Source: an uncultured Hungatella sp. (GTDB lineage Bacteria > Bacillota > Clostridia > Lachnospirales > Lachnospiraceae). Taken from it: a stretch of DNA of 20,465 nucleotides. Shown one piece after another: positions 8,123 through 16,500 of this stretch. The stretch lies in the NCBI GenBank assembly GCA_910588505.1, contig CAJUPQ010000066.1, positions 1 to 20,465 of the forward strand, written 5' to 3'. Under the pieces are notes generated by a model. It was given only the letters and a program-made list of their open reading frames with translations. It had not been told where the DNA came from and ran no database searches. The stretch's first letter is position 1. Every line of letters begins with the position of its first letter. A program made the position numbers and the translations under genes.

Positions 8123-8149
8123 GCCGGCAGACGGGGGACATCTGCCGGC
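8123..8149. terminator. Perfect 9-bp hairpin after the TatD gene
   Basis: GCCGGCAGA (8123-8131) and TCTGCCGGC (8141-8149) form a perfect stem with a 9-base loop, 50 bp past the TatD stop. No U-run follows on the plus strand. On the minus strand a T-rich stretch occurs about 18 bases beyond, so it may help end the superoxide dismutase transcript. The rest of 8074-8324 is AT-rich with no coding signal. Confidence 0.4.
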
Positions 8150-8324
8150 TAGAGTATGAAAAAGTTTTGAAAAAGGTGTATCACCTGTTTACAAGACATA
8201 GTATATGCCCTAAATGTGAATAAAGTTTGTTTTAAATGTAAATATTTTGTAAATTCAAGCGGATGAAGGATTTTTTTTTCGAAATGATTTCCGGAAGTAT
8301 GTTTTAGACCATAGAGGGGAGAGG

Positions 8325-8849
8325 TCAGCGGTCCAGATTTTTTTGATCCTGGCGGCCCGTAAGGCGAATGACGCCGCACCCGATCTTTTCCCCGGAATTT
8401 CCGGCAGGCTGGGAGTGGAGGTCGTCCGGCATCTGGTGGATGACTACGGCTTTGCCCAGGATCTCGGGGATGATGAAGCGCTTGTCGTAGAAAGCGATCC
8501 AGGCATAGCCCTGGTTTGAGAACAGAGGCAGCAGATCTCCCATGTGCTGGGGGTGCTGGACTCCGGTGGGATTGAGATGGCCGCCTGTGTGCTGAAAGTT
8601 GTCGGAGCAGTCCCCGTTTTCATGGATGTGCATGCCGTAAAAGGCGGAACTGCCCGGCTGGGCCTTGCCAGGCAGGCCGAAGAGTTCAGCCTCCACCAGC
8701 GTGCCGCCATAGGGCGTGTTGTAAAATTTTACTAGACCGCTTAAGGTTGGCACGGCGGCGCCTCCTGTGACCCAGGCCAGGGCCTGAGGCTCACCGTCCT
8801 CTAAAAGCTCCGAAAAGACTTCGCCGGGAGTGGATTGTCTGTTTGCCAT
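8325..8849 (-). CDS. Cu/Zn-type superoxide dismutase family protein
   Basis: A 174-residue SodC-like protein. The copper ligands His74 and His76 (HIH), bridging His91 (GGHLNP) and His138 (AVVIHQMPDD) are present. The zinc ligands His99, His102 and Asp105 are also present, though the zinc loop is about six residues shorter than in classical SodC. The disulfide cysteines are kept (Cys81 in GDCSDN and the Cys of GCGVIRL), while the active-site Arg of classical enzymes appears as Lys in GEKIGCG. There is no signal peptide, so it should be cytosolic, unlike typical periplasmic or secreted SodC. AAAGGAGG lies 11 bp before the ATG. Activity is likely but, given the Arg change, not certain. Confidence 0.85.
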   Translation of the reverse strand: MANRQSTPGEVFSELLEDGEPQALAWVTGGAAVPTLSGLVKFYNTPYGGTLVEAELFGLPGKAQPGSSAFYGMHIHENGDCSDNFQHTGGHLNPTGVQHPQHMGDLLPLFSNQGYAWIAFYDKRFIIPEILGKAVVIHQMPDDLHSQPAGNSGEKIGCGVIRLTGRQDQKNLDR

Positions 8850-8956
8850 AGATATAGAAGCCTCCTTTAATGATTGGATTGTTCTTTCTTATCATATGTG
8901 TCCTGTGAGGAATATGTGCTTTTTGGATTTGGGGTTTTCATATTTTCATAATGAGT

Positions 8957-8979
8957 GTTTTTGCACATGTTTTTGCACA
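8957..8979. repeat. Tandem 11-bp direct repeat upstream of the thrS promoter
   Basis: GTTTTTGCACA occurs exactly twice, at 8957-8967 and 8969-8979, with a 12-bp period, 14 bp upstream of the thrS -35. It sits in the divergent region shared with the superoxide dismutase gene and could be a two-site operator; no regulator is identified. Confidence 0.4.
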
Positions 8980-8993
8980 GGCAAAATTTTAGC

Positions 8994-9021
8994 TTGACAA
9001 AATCCAAGCCAATGATATAAT
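8994..9021 (+). promoter_or_regulatory. thrS promoter
   Basis: A near-consensus sigma-A promoter: TTGACA (8994-8999), a 16-bp spacer and TATAAT (9016-9021). Transcription would begin about 9028, just before the T-box leader. Confidence 0.85.
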
Positions 9022-9027
9022 CAAAAA

Positions 9028-9288
9028 AGAAACCCAGATAAGTCAATGCGTTGACGGGGACAGTAGATTGCCAGGGAGCGTTCAGAGAGAGATGGGAAGG
9101 TGTGAGCATCTTACGGGACCGGCAAAGGAAGACCACCCCTAAGCGGTCCTTAATCGGACACGGTGATTCCGTTATCATCATGAAATAAGCGGTCAAAGCG
9201 TCATGTATGCTTTGACAAAGAGGGTGGAACCGCGATGTGTATCGTCCCTTCTTACAGGAAACTGTAAGGAGGGATTTTCTATTTTAGG
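9028..9288 (+). promoter_or_regulatory. T-box leader (tRNA-Thr responsive)
   Basis: The leader carries the T-box AGGGTGGAACCGCG at 9221-9234, which pairs with the uncharged tRNA acceptor end to form the antiterminator. Stem I features are visible: GGAAGGTGTGAGCA around 9094-9107 (distal loop) and GGAAG followed by ACC at 9132-9134, the likely specifier codon for threonine. That matches the downstream threonyl-tRNA synthetase. A terminator hairpin of 13 bp (9245-9257 with 9262-9274, GAAA loop, one G-U pair) ends in a T-run at 9275-9288. Uncharged tRNA-Thr should allow readthrough. The exact stem I boundaries are approximate. Confidence 0.92.
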
Positions 9289-9375
9289 GGAGAGAGCGGC
9301 TGTGGGGGCGCAGGCTTATCTGGAGGCATGAAGATCAGATTTGGATCAGAGGATTGAGAAAAGGAGAGATTTGTC

Positions 9376-11304
9376 ATGAAAGTAACATTAAAAGACGGCA
9401 GTTTTAAAGAGTTTGAACAGCCCATGTCCGTGTTGGATATTGCGGCCTCTATCAGCTCTGGTCTGGCCAGAGCGGCATGCGGCGGGGAGCTTGACGGGGA
9501 GAGTGTGGATCTCAGGTATGTGGTGGACAAGGACTGTCAGCTAAATATCCTCACTGCCAGGGATGAGAAGGGGCTGGCGGCGCTGCGGCACACGGCCAGT
9601 CATGTGATGGCCCAGGCGGTAAAAAGATTGTACCCGGACGCTAAACTGGCTATCGGGCCATCTATTGCAGACGGATTTTACTATGATATTGACTTCGCAA
9701 GCCCCATTGCGGCGGAAGATCTGGAAAAGATCGAGGCGGAGATGAAGAAAATCATAAAAGAAGGGCTGCCTTTGGAGCGGTTTACGCTGCCCAGAGAGGA
9801 GGCTCTGGCTCTCATGAGGGAGAAGGAGGAGCCTTATAAGGTGGAGCTTATCCAGGATCTGCCGGAGGGCGAGGAGATCAGCTTTTATAAGCAGGGAGAA
9901 TTTACGGACTTGTGCGCGGGACCTCATCTGATGAATACCAAGGATGTGGGAAAGGCCTACAAGCTTATGAGCATTGCAGGGGCCTACTGGAGAGGCAATG
10001 AGCACAACAAGATGCTGACCCGGATCTATGCCACGGCATTTGGCAAGAAGGAGGAGTTGGAGGCCTACATCACCATGATGGAGGAGGCAAAGAAGAGGGA
10101 CCACAGAAAGCTGGGCAGGGAGCTGGGACTTTTCATGATGCACGACGCAGGGCCTGGATTCCCCTTCTTCCTGCCAAAGGGCATGGTGCTCAAAAACACG
10201 CTGATGGAGTATTGGAGGGAGATTCACAAAAAGGCCGGATACGTGGAGATCTCCACGCCGATTATGCTGAACCGCAGCCTGTGGGAGACTTCCGGACATT
10301 GGGACCACTATAAAAATAATATGTATACCACAGTGATCGACGAACAGGATTTTGCCATCAAGCCCATGAACTGTCCGGGGGGAGTTCTGGTGTACGCTTC
10401 AGAGCCCCGCTCTTACCGGGATCTGCCTTTAAGGATGGGGGAGATCGGGCTGGTACACCGCCATGAAAAGTCAGGCCAGCTTCACGGCCTTATGAGGGTG
10501 CGGTGTTTTAACCAGGACGACGCTCATATTTTCATGACTCCCGAGCAGATCAAGGAGGAGATCAAAGGGGTTGCCAGGCTGATCAATGAGGTTTACACCC
10601 TGTTTGGGTTCCAGTACCATGTGGAATTGTCTACCAGGCCGGAGGACAGTATGGGCAGCGACGAAGACTGGGAGATGGCTACAGAGGGCCTTCGGGGCGC
10701 TTTGGATGAGCTGGGCCTTGACTATGTGGTCAATGAAGGCGACGGCGCGTTTTATGGGCCGAAGATTGATTTCCATCTGGTGGATGCCATTGGAAGGACA
10801 TGGCAGTGCGGCACGATCCAGCTTGATTTCCAGCTGCCTCAGCGGTTTGAGCTGGAGTACCAGGGGGCGGATGGGGAGAAACATCGCCCTATCATGATCC
10901 ATCGGGTGGCTTTTGGGTCTATTGAGCGGTTTATCGGGATTCTGATCGAGCACTTTGCGGGGGCCTTCCCCACATGGCTGGCTCCGGTTCAGGTGAAGGT
11001 TCTGCCTATCTCAGATAAGTTCGCGGAGTATGGGGAGAGTGTGAGAAAGCAGCTGGATGAGGCAGGGATCCGGGTGGAGCTGGATACCAGGTCCGAGAAG
11101 ATCGGGTACAAGATCCGAGAGGCACAGATGCAGAAGATCCCCTACATGCTCATCGTGGGACAGAAGGAGCAGGAGGAAGGTTTGGTTGCCGTGAGAAGCC
11201 GGTTTGCGGGGGATGAAGGGCAGAAGTCTTTGGCTGCGTTTGTAGAAGAGGTAAAAGAGGAGATCAGGACCAAGGCTGTGAGAGAGGTCAAAGTTAACGA
11301 ATAG
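9376..11304 (+). CDS. thrS: Threonyl-tRNA synthetase
   Basis: Charges tRNA-Thr in the cytosol. At 642 residues it is full length for bacterial ThrRS. The domains are TGS (1-61), the N2 editing domain with HTASH (His72, His76) and LCAGPH (about 180-185), the class II catalytic core with MNCPGG (zinc Cys), HEKSGQLHGLMRVR and HRVAFGSIERFIGILIEHFAGAFPTW, and the C-terminal anticodon-binding domain from about residue 540 (LAPVQVKVLPIS...). Editing and synthetic residues look intact. AAGGAG at 9361-9366 sets the ATG nine bases later. It is a single-gene transcript governed by the T-box and closed by a strong terminator. Confidence 0.98.
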   Translation: MKVTLKDGSFKEFEQPMSVLDIAASISSGLARAACGGELDGESVDLRYVVDKDCQLNILTARDEKGLAALRHTASHVMAQAVKRLYPDAKLAIGPSIADGFYYDIDFASPIAAEDLEKIEAEMKKIIKEGLPLERFTLPREEALALMREKEEPYKVELIQDLPEGEEISFYKQGEFTDLCAGPHLMNTKDVGKAYKLMSIAGAYWRGNEHNKMLTRIYATAFGKKEELEAYITMMEEAKKRDHRKLGRELGLFMMHDAGPGFPFFLPKGMVLKNTLMEYWREIHKKAGYVEISTPIMLNRSLWETSGHWDHYKNNMYTTVIDEQDFAIKPMNCPGGVLVYASEPRSYRDLPLRMGEIGLVHRHEKSGQLHGLMRVRCFNQDDAHIFMTPEQIKEEIKGVARLINEVYTLFGFQYHVELSTRPEDSMGSDEDWEMATEGLRGALDELGLDYVVNEGDGAFYGPKIDFHLVDAIGRTWQCGTIQLDFQLPQRFELEYQGADGEKHRPIMIHRVAFGSIERFIGILIEHFAGAFPTWLAPVQVKVLPISDKFAEYGESVRKQLDEAGIRVELDTRSEKIGYKIREAQMQKIPYMLIVGQKEQEEGLVAVRSRFAGDEGQKSLAAFVEEVKEEIRTKAVREVKVNE

Positions 11305-11316
11305 AAATGTGGGATT

Positions 11317-11368
11317 TGCCAGCCAGCGCGGGTTTTGGAGGGAAATGCGCTGGCTGGCAGTTTTTTTC
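11317..11368 (+). terminator. thrS rho-independent terminator
   Basis: TGCCAGCCAGCGC (11317-11329) pairs perfectly with GCGCTGGCTGGCA (11347-11359) to give a 13-bp GC-rich stem, followed by a run of seven T from 11361. It lies 13 bp after the thrS stop. Confidence 0.95.
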
Positions 11369-11453
11369 TTTGTAACAGGAGTGTAATCGACTGAAATGTT
11401 TCTGATTTTTCTTCTGAATGATGCAACTCTTTGCAGTCTGAAAGATCCAATAA

Positions 11454-11627
11454 TACTTGTTGTGTCAGATTTGGGCAAAGGATTCAATATGGGCTCAAAC
11501 TCGTAAGAAACTTGGACTTTGTGCCAGCAGTACTCCGCTGCCGCCTTATAGCACTGATGTTAACGAAAATATTTATGATATGCCACAATTAGAGGAATTG
11601 CATTCAAGTCTGAAAACATATTTTTAG
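11454..11627 (+). pseudogene. Unrecognised 3' gene remnant
   Basis: An open frame with no ATG start and no ribosome binding site. It reads as about 57 residues of protein-like sequence, including WAQTRKKLGLCASSTPLPPY and ENIYDMPQLEELHSSLKTYF, and ends at the TAG at 11625-11627. A strong terminator follows 10 bp later with no other gene to serve, which suggests the tail of a lost gene. I do not recognise the family. The rest of 11370-11453 and 11690-11800 shows no coding signal. Confidence 0.35.
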
Positions 11628-11636
11628 TTAGGAGCG

Positions 11637-11688
11637 AACTCTCATAAGTCTCTATTTACTAAGAGATTTATGGGAGTTTTGTTTTATT
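11637..11688 (+). terminator. Strong terminator upstream of the NACHT cassette
   Basis: A 17-bp stem (11637-11653 with 11662-11678, two G-U pairs, 8-base loop) is followed by TTGTTTTATT. It isolates the downstream two-gene cassette from thrS and from the remnant frame just upstream. Confidence 0.85.
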
Positions 11689-11813
11689 CTGTAAAGATAT
11701 TTTGTACATCCGCCATTTGGGTCAAAAGTTCTCCTATCTTTTTTACCCATAATATGCTATGCTTTATAACAAAAAGCGTTTCGTAACGGAAAGACACATC
11801 CGGAGGTACTGCC

Positions 11814-13523
11814 ATGGCAAGGACAGTAGGAATAGGGATTCAGAATTTTGCGAAATTAATAGAAAACCGCTATTTTTATGTCGATAAAACAGATTTTATC
11901 AGGGAGTGGTGGGAAAGCGGGGATGATGTGACATTGATCACCCGTCCCCGCCGTTTTGGAAAGACTCTGAATATGAATATGCTGGAGCGGTTTTTCTCCA
12001 TTGAATACGCAGGGCGGGGAGAAGTATTTGAGGGGCTGTCTATATGGGAGAAGGAGGCATACCGCGGACTTCAGGGAACTTATCCTGTGATCATGCTCAG
12101 CTTTGCCAGCGTGAAGGAGACAACCTTTGAAAATGCCAGAAAAAAGCTGTGCCACATTATCACAGAGTTGTACAATCGGTATGATCATTTGCTGGATAGG
12201 AAACTTCTGAATGAGAAGGAAATGGAATTTTACCGGAATGTTTCCGCTGATATGGAAGACTATACGGCTACGGAATCTCTGAAGGTCATGTCGGGATTTT
12301 TGGAGAGGTATTATGGAAAAGGGGTGATCATCCTTCTGGATGAATATGATGCGCCTATGCAGGAAGCGTATGTTTATGGGTACTGGGAGGAGCTGGCGGC
12401 GTTTACCAAAAGTCTGTTTAACGCCACATTTAAAACCAATCCATACCTGGAGCGGGCAGTTATGACAGGTATCACCAGGGTGAGTCGGGAGTCCATATTC
12501 TCGGATCTGAACAATCTGGATGTGGTAACAGTTACTTCCGAAAAATACGCGGAATGTTTTGGCTTTGGGGAGGCCGAGGTGTGGGAGGCGCTGAAAGAGT
12601 ATGGGATGTATCATACAAGACAGAGGGTAAAAGACTGGTATGACGGCTTTACTTTTGGAAATTCCGGGGATATTTACAATCCGTGGTCTATTCTGAATTA
12701 TATAAGAACAGGAAAGCTTTCTGCCTACTGGGCAAATACCAGCAGTAACAGTCTGGCAAATAAGTTGATCCGTGAAGGCAGTTCGGAGATAAAGATATCC
12801 ATGGAACAGCTTTTAAAGGGAGGAACTATATACAGAGAGATTGATGAACAGGTTGTGTTCGATCAGCTGGAGACCGATGAAAATGCTGTCTGGAGCCTGT
12901 TTTTGGCCAGCGGATATTTGAAGATGAAAAGTTATGTGATGAATGAGGAGACAGGGGAGGATCTGTACGAGTTGGCCCTTACCAACAAGGAAGTACAGAT
13001 CATGTTCCGAAAGATGATCAAAAAATGGTTTTCTGGTTCAGGCACGGTCTATAACAGTTTTCTAAAGGCGCTTATGCGGGATGACGTAAAGTCCATGAAT
13101 GCTTACATGAACCGTGTGGCTTTGGCCACGTTCAGTTATTTTGACAGCGGACGAAATCCTTCCATGGAGACGCAGCCGGAGAGGTTCTACCACGGTTTTG
13201 TGCTGGGGCTGGCAGTGGAGCTGGCGGACCGCTATATTATTACTTCTAACCGGGAAAGCGGGTTTGGAAGGTACGATGTGATGATGGAGCCGAAAAATGA
13301 AACGGATCCTGCTGTGATCATGGAATTTAAGGTCAGGGATCCGGGCGAGGAAAGGTCCCTGGAGGATACTGCCAATGGGGCGTTAAAACAGATCGAAGAA
13401 CAGCAATATGAGACGGATTTAGAGAGCAGAGGGATCCCTTGCGGAAGGATCCGGAAATATGGTTTCGCATTTGACGGCAAAAAAGTGTTGATCAAAGAGT
13501 ACAGAGGAAAGTCAGGTGAGTGA
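11814..13523 (+). CDS. AAA-ATPase-like protein with C-terminal PD-(D/E)XK nuclease motif
   Basis: A 569-residue cytosolic protein of the AAA-ATPase_like family (PF09820/PF08011 type), multi-copy in gut anaerobes. The N-terminus FAKLIENRYFYVDKTDFIRE is the family hallmark. The P-loop is RPRRFGKT (44-51) and Walker B is VIILLDEYD with D176/E177. NPWSILNYI and similar helices follow at about 300. The C-terminal part has the PD-(D/E)XK pattern: Asp488 in GRYDVMME and Glu504-x-Lys506 in VIMEFKV. The biological role is not established; NTP-dependent nuclease action is inferred. GGAGG at 11802-11806 precedes the ATG. It ends inside the start region of the metallophosphoesterase-NACHT gene (4-bp overlap or 2-bp gap), so the two are translationally coupled. 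A decayed relative appears to lie at 1239-1436. Confidence 0.88.
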   Translation: MARTVGIGIQNFAKLIENRYFYVDKTDFIREWWESGDDVTLITRPRRFGKTLNMNMLERFFSIEYAGRGEVFEGLSIWEKEAYRGLQGTYPVIMLSFASVKETTFENARKKLCHIITELYNRYDHLLDRKLLNEKEMEFYRNVSADMEDYTATESLKVMSGFLERYYGKGVIILLDEYDAPMQEAYVYGYWEELAAFTKSLFNATFKTNPYLERAVMTGITRVSRESIFSDLNNLDVVTVTSEKYAECFGFGEAEVWEALKEYGMYHTRQRVKDWYDGFTFGNSGDIYNPWSILNYIRTGKLSAYWANTSSNSLANKLIREGSSEIKISMEQLLKGGTIYREIDEQVVFDQLETDENAVWSLFLASGYLKMKSYVMNEETGEDLYELALTNKEVQIMFRKMIKKWFSGSGTVYNSFLKALMRDDVKSMNAYMNRVALATFSYFDSGRNPSMETQPERFYHGFVLGLAVELADRYIITSNRESGFGRYDVMMEPKNETDPAVIMEFKVRDPGEERSLEDTANGALKQIEEQQYETDLESRGIPCGRIRKYGFAFDGKKVLIKEYRGKSGE

Positions 13524-13525
13524 TA

Positions 13526-16500
13526 ATGGCAACGGTCAGGTGGATGCATATTTCCGATCTGCATCTGAACAGTGATGAGATGGAGACAGAGCTTCTGCGG
13601 GATGAACTGCCGGGGTTTTTGCAGCGCGGCGGGATCCGCTGCGATCATGTCTTCTGTACCGGGGATATCCGCTATGCTCCGGCAGGCGGTTTTCCCGGTG
13701 ATTGTGCCGAATACATTGAAAAGCTGTGCAGATCCGTGCATGTGTCGGCAGAGAATCTCTTTATGGTTCCCGGCAATCATGATGTCAATATATACAGCGA
13801 TGGCAGGGCGGAGGCCATAGCGCGCATGTATAACGCGAAAGATCCGGGGAGTTCCTATTATGATTCCAGGGGTGGAAAAATCGAGGCGGCGGATCTGGCG
13901 GCTATACATGGGGGACAGGAAGAATTTCGGAAACTGCTGGCTTCGGTCTACCGTGATGTGCCGGGGCGCCTTGCCATGTATGAGGATCCGCTGCGGCCTC
14001 ATTTTGTGATTGAGACAGAGTATTTTAATATTTTGCATGTGGACACCACCCTTTCTTATGGGCCGGGACAGGAGCGGGATCTGATCCTGGGGACTGAGCC
14101 TTTGTATGATGCCATAAAAACTTTAAATCCGTCGAAACCTACGATCCTGCTTACCCATTATGCCATGGCGTCTCTGTCCCAGGATGAGAGAAAATCCGTG
14201 TCCCAGCTGCTGCAGAAAAACCATATCAAGCTGTGGCTTGCCGGGCATGAACATGACCATAATCTGATGCCTTATCAGTACCTTTATTCGATCCAGGCAG
14301 GAGAGCTGCGCTATGAGGACAGAGCCAGCGCCACAGTGCTGGCGGGGGAGTACGATACCACAAGCGGCGCAGGCTTTATCCGGGCATACACCTGGTTTCA
14401 GGAGGGGTGGGCAGAATACCCCATTATCTGGCATGATTACGCACAGGAAAATAAATTCCCTTTTGTCTTGGGGCTTCCGGCAGATGAAGCAGGGTCATCC
14501 CGGGAAGCCCGTCTTTGCAAAATAAAAAACAGCAGGTACTTTCAGCAGAAGGTCATACCCGAACTGCTGCCGGATCTTCGGTGCGGAGAAACTCTGTATG
14601 CCAATGAGGGGGCAAATCCATTGGCAAGGCTGCTTGACGGGCAGTGGAAGGCAGGTAAGCACACGGTACTTTTGGCTGACGGCGGCATGGGCAAGACTAC
14701 TCTGATGCTTGATGTGGCAAAGCAGAAAGAGAGGCAGGCGATCCTTTACCTTCCATTTGAACAGCTGGAAGCCCAGAGGGTAGGTATTGAACAGGCTGTC
14801 TGCAGATCCCTGTTCGGATCGGATCACGCGCAGGATAAGCTGTACGAGTTTGCGGACAAGGAGGCAGCAGAGCCAGCGCTGATCCTGCTTTTGGATGGGT
14901 TTAATGAACTGGGGGCAGAGGCGGCTGAACGATATGCCAAAGAGATTAAAGGGCTGTCCCTTTATTCCGGGCTGCAGATGGTGATCTCGTCGAGAGAAGA
15001 TTTTTCCAGGAGATATAAACTATCTTTTCAGACTGCGCGTCTCCAGGAACTGACTGACAAACAGATGGCAAAAGTTATGTCAGAGACAAAACTGCGGCAT
15101 GTGAAAGGCACCTACACGCTCCGGCGGCTTCTCAGAAATCCCATGCTTCTTTTAATGTATGAGCAGGTCTGCCCGATTATGGAAAAGCACCAGGATGCCT
15201 ATCTTCCATGGCACGATCCTATTGAACACGCGGGACAGCTTATTTACAATTATTTCCTGGCTCAGATCGCCATACTCCTTGAACGGGTTCAGTTAAGTGG
15301 GGAAAAGCTTCTGATTGCGTACAAGTGTATTGGGTATGCGCTGCCGTTTATGGGATATTGTATGGAAAAGGAGAACCGGCTCAGTGTTCTGGAAGAGGAT
15401 TTTGAACACATGGTCAGGGAAGCGGCAAAGGCGGCAAACCAATGCGCGTTTTTGAGTGGTCAGCTTGGGAAGATACAGCGAATGTACAGGGTTCGGCTGA
15501 CGCCGGATATCGAGGCATTTGATATCGAGGATCTTTTGGTTAAAGAGATGCATCTGATCCATGAGGACGGGGAATTGTTTGGGTTTCCCCATCAAATCTA
15601 TCGGGACTATATGTCCGCGTACTGGATCGTAAACAGCACAGATCAGGATCGTGTTGACGCCATATGGAATCAGCGGAAATTTCCTTACTATATTTTAAAA
15701 CTGATCGGGCCTATGGCAGGCAGATACTGGGACGGGCTGGCAAAAACAGTGGCGGATCGTACCAGAGGGCGGGATGAGGAGGAGGTAAGGGATCAGCTTT
15801 ATAATCTGATCCAGGCTTTTCCATATTCAAAGGAAGGGGGAATTCCCGATTATTCCGGACTGGATCTGCGCGGCACAAGGCTGCCGGATTACTCTGGGAT
15901 TTCAGGGCGGGTCTCCATGAAGGGGGCAAAGATCAGCCAGGTGTCTCTGGCGCTGTCGGAGAGAACGCCGGGGGTTTTTGGCTGCCTTGTGTTTTCACCG
16001 GATGATAGGTGGCTTGCGGGAAGGGCCAGCGGGGCGGTGCAGATCTGGTCCATGGCAACCGGGCAGACCAGCCTGGTTCATAGTTGTGGGCCAAAGATCG
16101 CCGGGTTCTTTTTTACTAGGGACAGCCGGTATTTATTGGCGAGAGCTTCCGGCCAGTCAGGAAACTTCATTTACATATTCAGGAATGACAGCGGAAGCTG
16201 GAGCTATACAGGCAGGATCTGTGACGTTATAAACAGCAGGCTCCGGGCTGTGGTGATCGTGGGGGATGAACTGCGGGTTTATTACAATAACAGAGAGCGC
16301 AGATATGATCTGGTCAGCGGTGCCATGACCTTGGACCAGCCAAAAAAGCACGCATGGAAAGATCCTGCCGACGGCGAAGTCCTCTCCCAATGGATGGAAG
16401 ACTGCCATAAAGATAAGAAAGGCAGACAGGTAAGTCAAAGCGGGGAATTGACAGCCTGTTCTTACAAGGACGGAACATTGATCGTCCGGCGAAGCGGTGA

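Noticed and set aside
8867..9196. Minus-strand frame across the thrS promoter and T-box
   Set aside because: Sits on a well-defined regulatory RNA and has low-complexity, non-family sequence.
9541..10308. Long minus-strand open frame within thrS
   Set aside because: Lies wholly opposite a certain thrS gene, is rich in His/Pro/Leu typical of antisense frames, and shows no ribosome binding site or family motif.
11856..12614. Minus-strand frame of about 250 codons opposite the AAA-ATPase-like gene
   Set aside because: Antisense of a gene with clear Walker motifs; composition is that of a shadow frame.
13232..14038. Minus-strand frame spanning the junction of the two cassette genes
   Set aside because: Overlaps both motif-verified genes and has no recognisable domain or start signal.
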